NCBI GenBank assembly: GCA_948829205.1
Contig: CAQLOA010000063.1
Span: 1-7,703 of the forward strand
Source: an uncultured Eggerthellaceae bacterium
GTDB taxonomy: Bacteria > Actinomycetota > Coriobacteriia > Coriobacteriales > Eggerthellaceae
Length of the DNA stretch: 7,703 nucleotides
Reading direction: 5' to 3'
Shown: positions 5,861 to 7,703 of the stretch, one piece after another
How positions within the stretch are numbered: the first letter of the stretch is position 1
Layout: every line of letters begins with the position of its first letter
Program-made: the position numbers and the translations under genes
Notes under the pieces: generated by a model
Databases searched by the model: none
Told to the model about the DNA's origin: nothing
Seen by the model: the letters and a program-made list of their open reading frames with translations, nothing else

Positions 5861-7105
5861 TTGAATAGAAGCTGCGGAATAGCAAGGGCGGGCATCAGCG
5901 TCTTCATGGCGGTGACGCTGTCCTTCTTCAGCATCGCATTGCTTCCGCGCAATGCAAGCGCTGCGCCTGACGAGCTAAGCATCAGCGACGCCCAGCAGGC
6001 CGTCAAGACGGCCAAGTACTCCCTGGCCGAGGCTCAAAGCAAACTTTCCAGCATCTCGTCGGAATGCACCCAGCTGGAATCCGAGATTGCCGAGATGCAG
6101 ACCAAGGTCGACGACCTGGCCGAACAGACGATTGCCGCACAGGACGCCATGTTCGCCGGGCGAGAGTCGCTTGGTGAGGCCATGAAATATGACTACCAGA
6201 ACGACGCCCTGTCCGCCGTGCTCGGCGTGGTGTTCGGCTCCTCCGACTGGTCGCAGTTCACGAAGGGCGTCGACTACCTTTCGTCCATCATGGACAGCCA
6301 GGCCGCCGAGGTGGAGAACCAGAAGCGTCTGAAGGCCGAGCTCGAAGAGGTCTCTGGCCAGCTGACCAAGCAGAAGGACGAGCAAGAGGCCAAGCTCGGC
6401 GAGCTTGAGCAAAAGCGCGACGAGGCCCAGGAGGTGGTCGACCAGGTCTCCGAGGAAGTGGCCGCTAACACCGAGAAGCTCAACGAGCTGAAGGCTCAGG
6501 CTGCAGCAATCGCGCAGACAACGCAGGACACCGCCAACAACACCACCGGCAACTTCGGCGGCGGGGGCGGCGGCAAAGGAAGCCGGCGGCGGTGGAAATT
6601 CCGACGGTGGCGGCAACTCTGGCGGAGGCGGTTGGGTCGCGCCCCTGAGCAACAGCTGGAATTCCGGCTATGCCACGGCGTATTATCTTCCTGGCAATTA
6701 CACCGCCAGCGGCGAGAAGTACGAGGAAGGCACCGAAGGCGTCGCTATTGCCGTGGAAACCCCAGGCTACGGTTCGCTTGTCAGGAACAAGCGCGCCATC
6801 CAGATCTCGTACAAAGGAACCACCATCACCACCCGCATCATCGACGGTGGCGGCTTCGCCAAGTACGGAAACGCTCTCGACCTCACGCGGGCCGTGCACG
6901 TCAAGCTAGACCCGAACGCAACCACCGCGGCCAAATGGGGCAAGCGCACGGTCACTTACAGGCTTCTTTAGCTTTAATTTCGCTTCACGAAATAAAGCCT
7001 GACGCTGCGCGGACGTCCCAGGGTGGACATTCGGGTCGCTCGATTTCGCCAATCATGCATTCATGGATTCTAGGTTTGTCGGCCTTGGCGGCAATAGTTC
7101 TATAA
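5861..7105 (+). CDS. Secreted PcsB/CwlO-like coiled-coil protein, frameshifted (as-read frame)
   Basis: The first 241 codons encode a convincing secreted protein. The start TTG 5861 has GGAG six bases upstream; a TTG at 5831 in the same frame only adds residues before the signal peptide. The signal peptide has a basic start, a hydrophobic core at about 12-28 and a likely cut after NASA (31-34). Two coiled-coil stretches follow (about 40-108 and 146-218), separated by a segment (110-145) with VVFGSSDW-S-QF and DYLSSIMD. This resembles the coiled-coil domains of PcsB and CwlO, which deliver or control peptidoglycan hydrolases through FtsEX. A glycine run starts at 233. After about 6584 this frame turns into arginine/tryptophan-rich residues and runs to a stop at 7103-7105, past a hairpin and over the pheS -10. 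The real continuation lies in the next frame (6585-6971), so the segment from about 6585 on is probably not meaningful protein. Confidence 0.75.
   Translation: MNRSCGIARAGISVFMAVTLSFFSIALLPRNASAAPDELSISDAQQAVKTAKYSLAEAQSKLSSISSECTQLESEIAEMQTKVDDLAEQTIAAQDAMFAGRESLGEAMKYDYQNDALSAVLGVVFGSSDWSQFTKGVDYLSSIMDSQAAEVENQKRLKAELEEVSGQLTKQKDEQEAKLGELEQKRDEAQEVVDQVSEEVAANTEKLNELKAQAAAIAQTTQDTANNTTGNFGGGGGGKGSRRRWKFRRWRQLWRRRLGRAPEQQLEFRLCHGVLSSWQLHRQRREVRGRHRRRRYCRGNPRLRFACQEQARHPDLVQRNHHHHPHHRRWRLRQVRKRSRPHAGRARQARPERNHRGQMGQAHGHLQASLALISLHEIKPDAARTSQGGHSGRSISPIMHSWILGLSALAAIVL
6585..6971 (+). pseudogene. C-terminal double-psi beta-barrel (3D/RlpA-like) part of the same gene, in the +1 frame
   Basis: This frame continues the glycine linker (GGGGNSDGGGNSGGGGW) and then a compact domain of about 100 residues. 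Visible pieces are YATAYYLPG near the start, TASGEKY, RIIDGGGF, ALDLT and the ending KWGKRTVTYRLL. A D-x-G-x-F segment followed by a DL pair, with ATAY at the start and a G-x-R-x-V-x-Y ending, is what 3D and RlpA-like double-psi beta-barrel domains show; these act on peptidoglycan glycan strands. Dropping one C at 6583-6584 joins this frame to the upstream coiled-coil part and gives a tidy 369-residue secreted protein. No credible start of its own is present: the GTG at 6753 would cut the domain. Hence it is the separated tail of the upstream gene, or an assembly error, and not an independent gene. Confidence 0.75.
6971..6998 (+). terminator. Possible terminator after the coiled-coil gene
   Basis: GCTTTAATTTCG (6971-6982) pairs with CGAAATAAAGC (6988-6998), leaving a single bulged A and a 5-base loop, CTTCA. 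It starts at the last base of the TAG stop of the corrected reading frame, which supports that stop as the true gene end. It is A/T-rich and lacks a T-run, so its strength is doubtful. Confidence 0.45.
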
Positions 7106-7106
7106 T
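7076..7106 (+). promoter_or_regulatory. Probable pheS promoter
   Basis: A perfect -10 hexamer, TATAAT, is at 7101-7106. The best -35 is TTGTCG at 7076-7081 with a long 19-bp spacer, so the -35 assignment is weak. The transcript would start near 7113, leaving only about 25 bases before pheS, too short for a leader riboswitch. Confidence 0.6.
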
Positions 7107-7137
7107 GGTTGCCTGCACATTTAGGGAAGGGCTGTAG

Positions 7138-7703
7138 ATGTCTTTAGTCGACGAGCTTTCCGCGCTTGCGGAAGAAACATTGTCCAGCATATCCAAGGCG
7201 GCCACCTCGGCCGAGCTCGAGTCCATAAGGGTCGCCGTCGTAGGCAAGTCGGGAAGCCTCACCGGCTACCTGCGTTCGATGGGGCAGGTCCCCAAGGAGG
7301 AGCGCGCACAGGTGGGCAAGGCGGTCAACGCCGCCCGCGAGAGGGTGGAGTCGGCGCTCGACGAGGCTAAGGCGCGCATTTCGGCAGCCGAGCTGGCCTC
7401 CTCCATCGACGCCGCCGCCGTGGACGTCACCCTTCCAGGGCGTTCGCAGCAGATAGGCACGCGGCATCTCATCAACGGCATGATCGACGAGATATCGCAG
7501 GTGTTCCTAGGGCTTGGCTATTCGGTCATCGCCGGCCCCGAGGTCGAGACCGACTACTACAACTTCGAGGCCCTGAACGCCCCGGCCGACCACCCCAGCC
7601 GCTCGATGCAGGACACCTTCTACGTCCTCGACCGCTCGGGCGACGCGGCGCGGGTGCGCGGCGAGTCCGACGTGCTGCTGCGCACCCAGACCTCCGGCGT
7701 GCA
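7138..7703 (+). CDS. pheS: Phenylalanyl-tRNA synthetase alpha subunit, N-terminal part (3' end outside window)
   Basis: PheS is the catalytic alpha subunit of the alpha2-beta2 enzyme that charges tRNA-Phe with phenylalanine. The ATG at 7138 has GAAGG (7126-7130) seven bases upstream. The frame stays open to the window end, giving 188 complete codons of an expected 340-360. The N-terminal coiled-coil arm that binds tRNA covers about 1-90, including GKSGSLTGYLRSMGQVPKEER (36-56). The catalytic core then begins with DVTLPGR (96-102), the GPEVETDYYNFEALNAP segment (133-149), the motif-2 signature DHPSRSMQDTFY (151-162) and LLRTQTSGV (180-188). Compared with the common RTHTSPVQ, the histidine is Gln and the proline is Gly here, and the usual HPL before the core reads HLI. 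pheT is expected directly downstream. The gene has its own promoter, so it is a separate unit from the repair genes. Confidence 0.95.
   Translation, partial: MSLVDELSALAEETLSSISKAATSAELESIRVAVVGKSGSLTGYLRSMGQVPKEERAQVGKAVNAARERVESALDEAKARISAAELASSIDAAAVDVTLPGRSQQIGTRHLINGMIDEISQVFLGLGYSVIAGPEVETDYYNFEALNAPADHPSRSMQDTFYVLDRSGDAARVRGESDVLLRTQTSGV

Noticed and set aside
7020..7040. AGGGTGG-like T-box motif upstream of pheS
   Set aside because: Only the first seven or eight bases match. No specifier stem or terminator/antiterminator pair can be drawn, and the likely promoter lies downstream of the motif.
6585..7105. Arg/Trp-rich C-terminus of the unshifted coiled-coil frame as a real nucleic-acid-binding domain
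   Set aside because: The residues are what a glycine-rich linker and a barrel domain give when read out of frame, and the frame runs over a hairpin and the pheS -10.
1..7703. Mobile element, CRISPR array, tRNA/rRNA, prophage or novel defence system
   Set aside because: No transposase, spaced direct repeats, tRNA-like arms or phage-type genes were seen; all genes are conserved chromosomal types apart from the secreted wall protein.

Overview
The window is 7.7 kb of high-GC bacterial chromosome holding ordinary housekeeping and DNA-repair genes, all on the + strand. The order rpsA-coaE-uvrB is familiar from Actinobacteria. With the strong GC bias, frequent TTG starts and a GAAC-N4-GTTC type SOS box, it points to an actinobacterium. 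A Coriobacteriia/Eggerthellaceae-like lineage is my best guess, but this is inference and not a species call.

Layout: (1) 2-829, the 3' end of rpsA (ribosomal protein S1) with its last two S1 domains and a long acidic tail, closed by a strong terminator at 862-895. (2) 948-1550, coaE (dephospho-CoA kinase). (3) 1551-1832, a non-coding gap unusually rich in inverted repeats, ending in the uvrB promoter and a LexA-type SOS box. (4) 1833-3974 uvrB and 3984-5705 recN, 9 bp apart, a likely SOS-controlled DNA-repair operon. (5) 5706-5860, a hairpin, a good promoter and a weaker SOS-like site. (6) 5861-6971, a secreted PcsB/CwlO-like coiled-coil protein with a glycine-rich linker and a C-terminal double-psi beta-barrel domain, split between two frames by a +1 shift near 6584. 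(7) 6972-7137, a hairpin and the pheS promoter. (8) 7138 to the end, the 5' part of pheS (phenylalanyl-tRNA synthetase alpha).

How the genes fit together: rpsA, coaE and pheS serve translation and CoA supply. UvrB (damage verification in nucleotide excision repair) and RecN (SMC-like double-strand-break repair) form the DNA-damage module. The secreted protein probably acts on the cell wall.

No previously undescribed system is evident. The items most worth a second look are the frameshifted cell-wall protein, the two SOS-type sites, and the structured coaE-uvrB gap.
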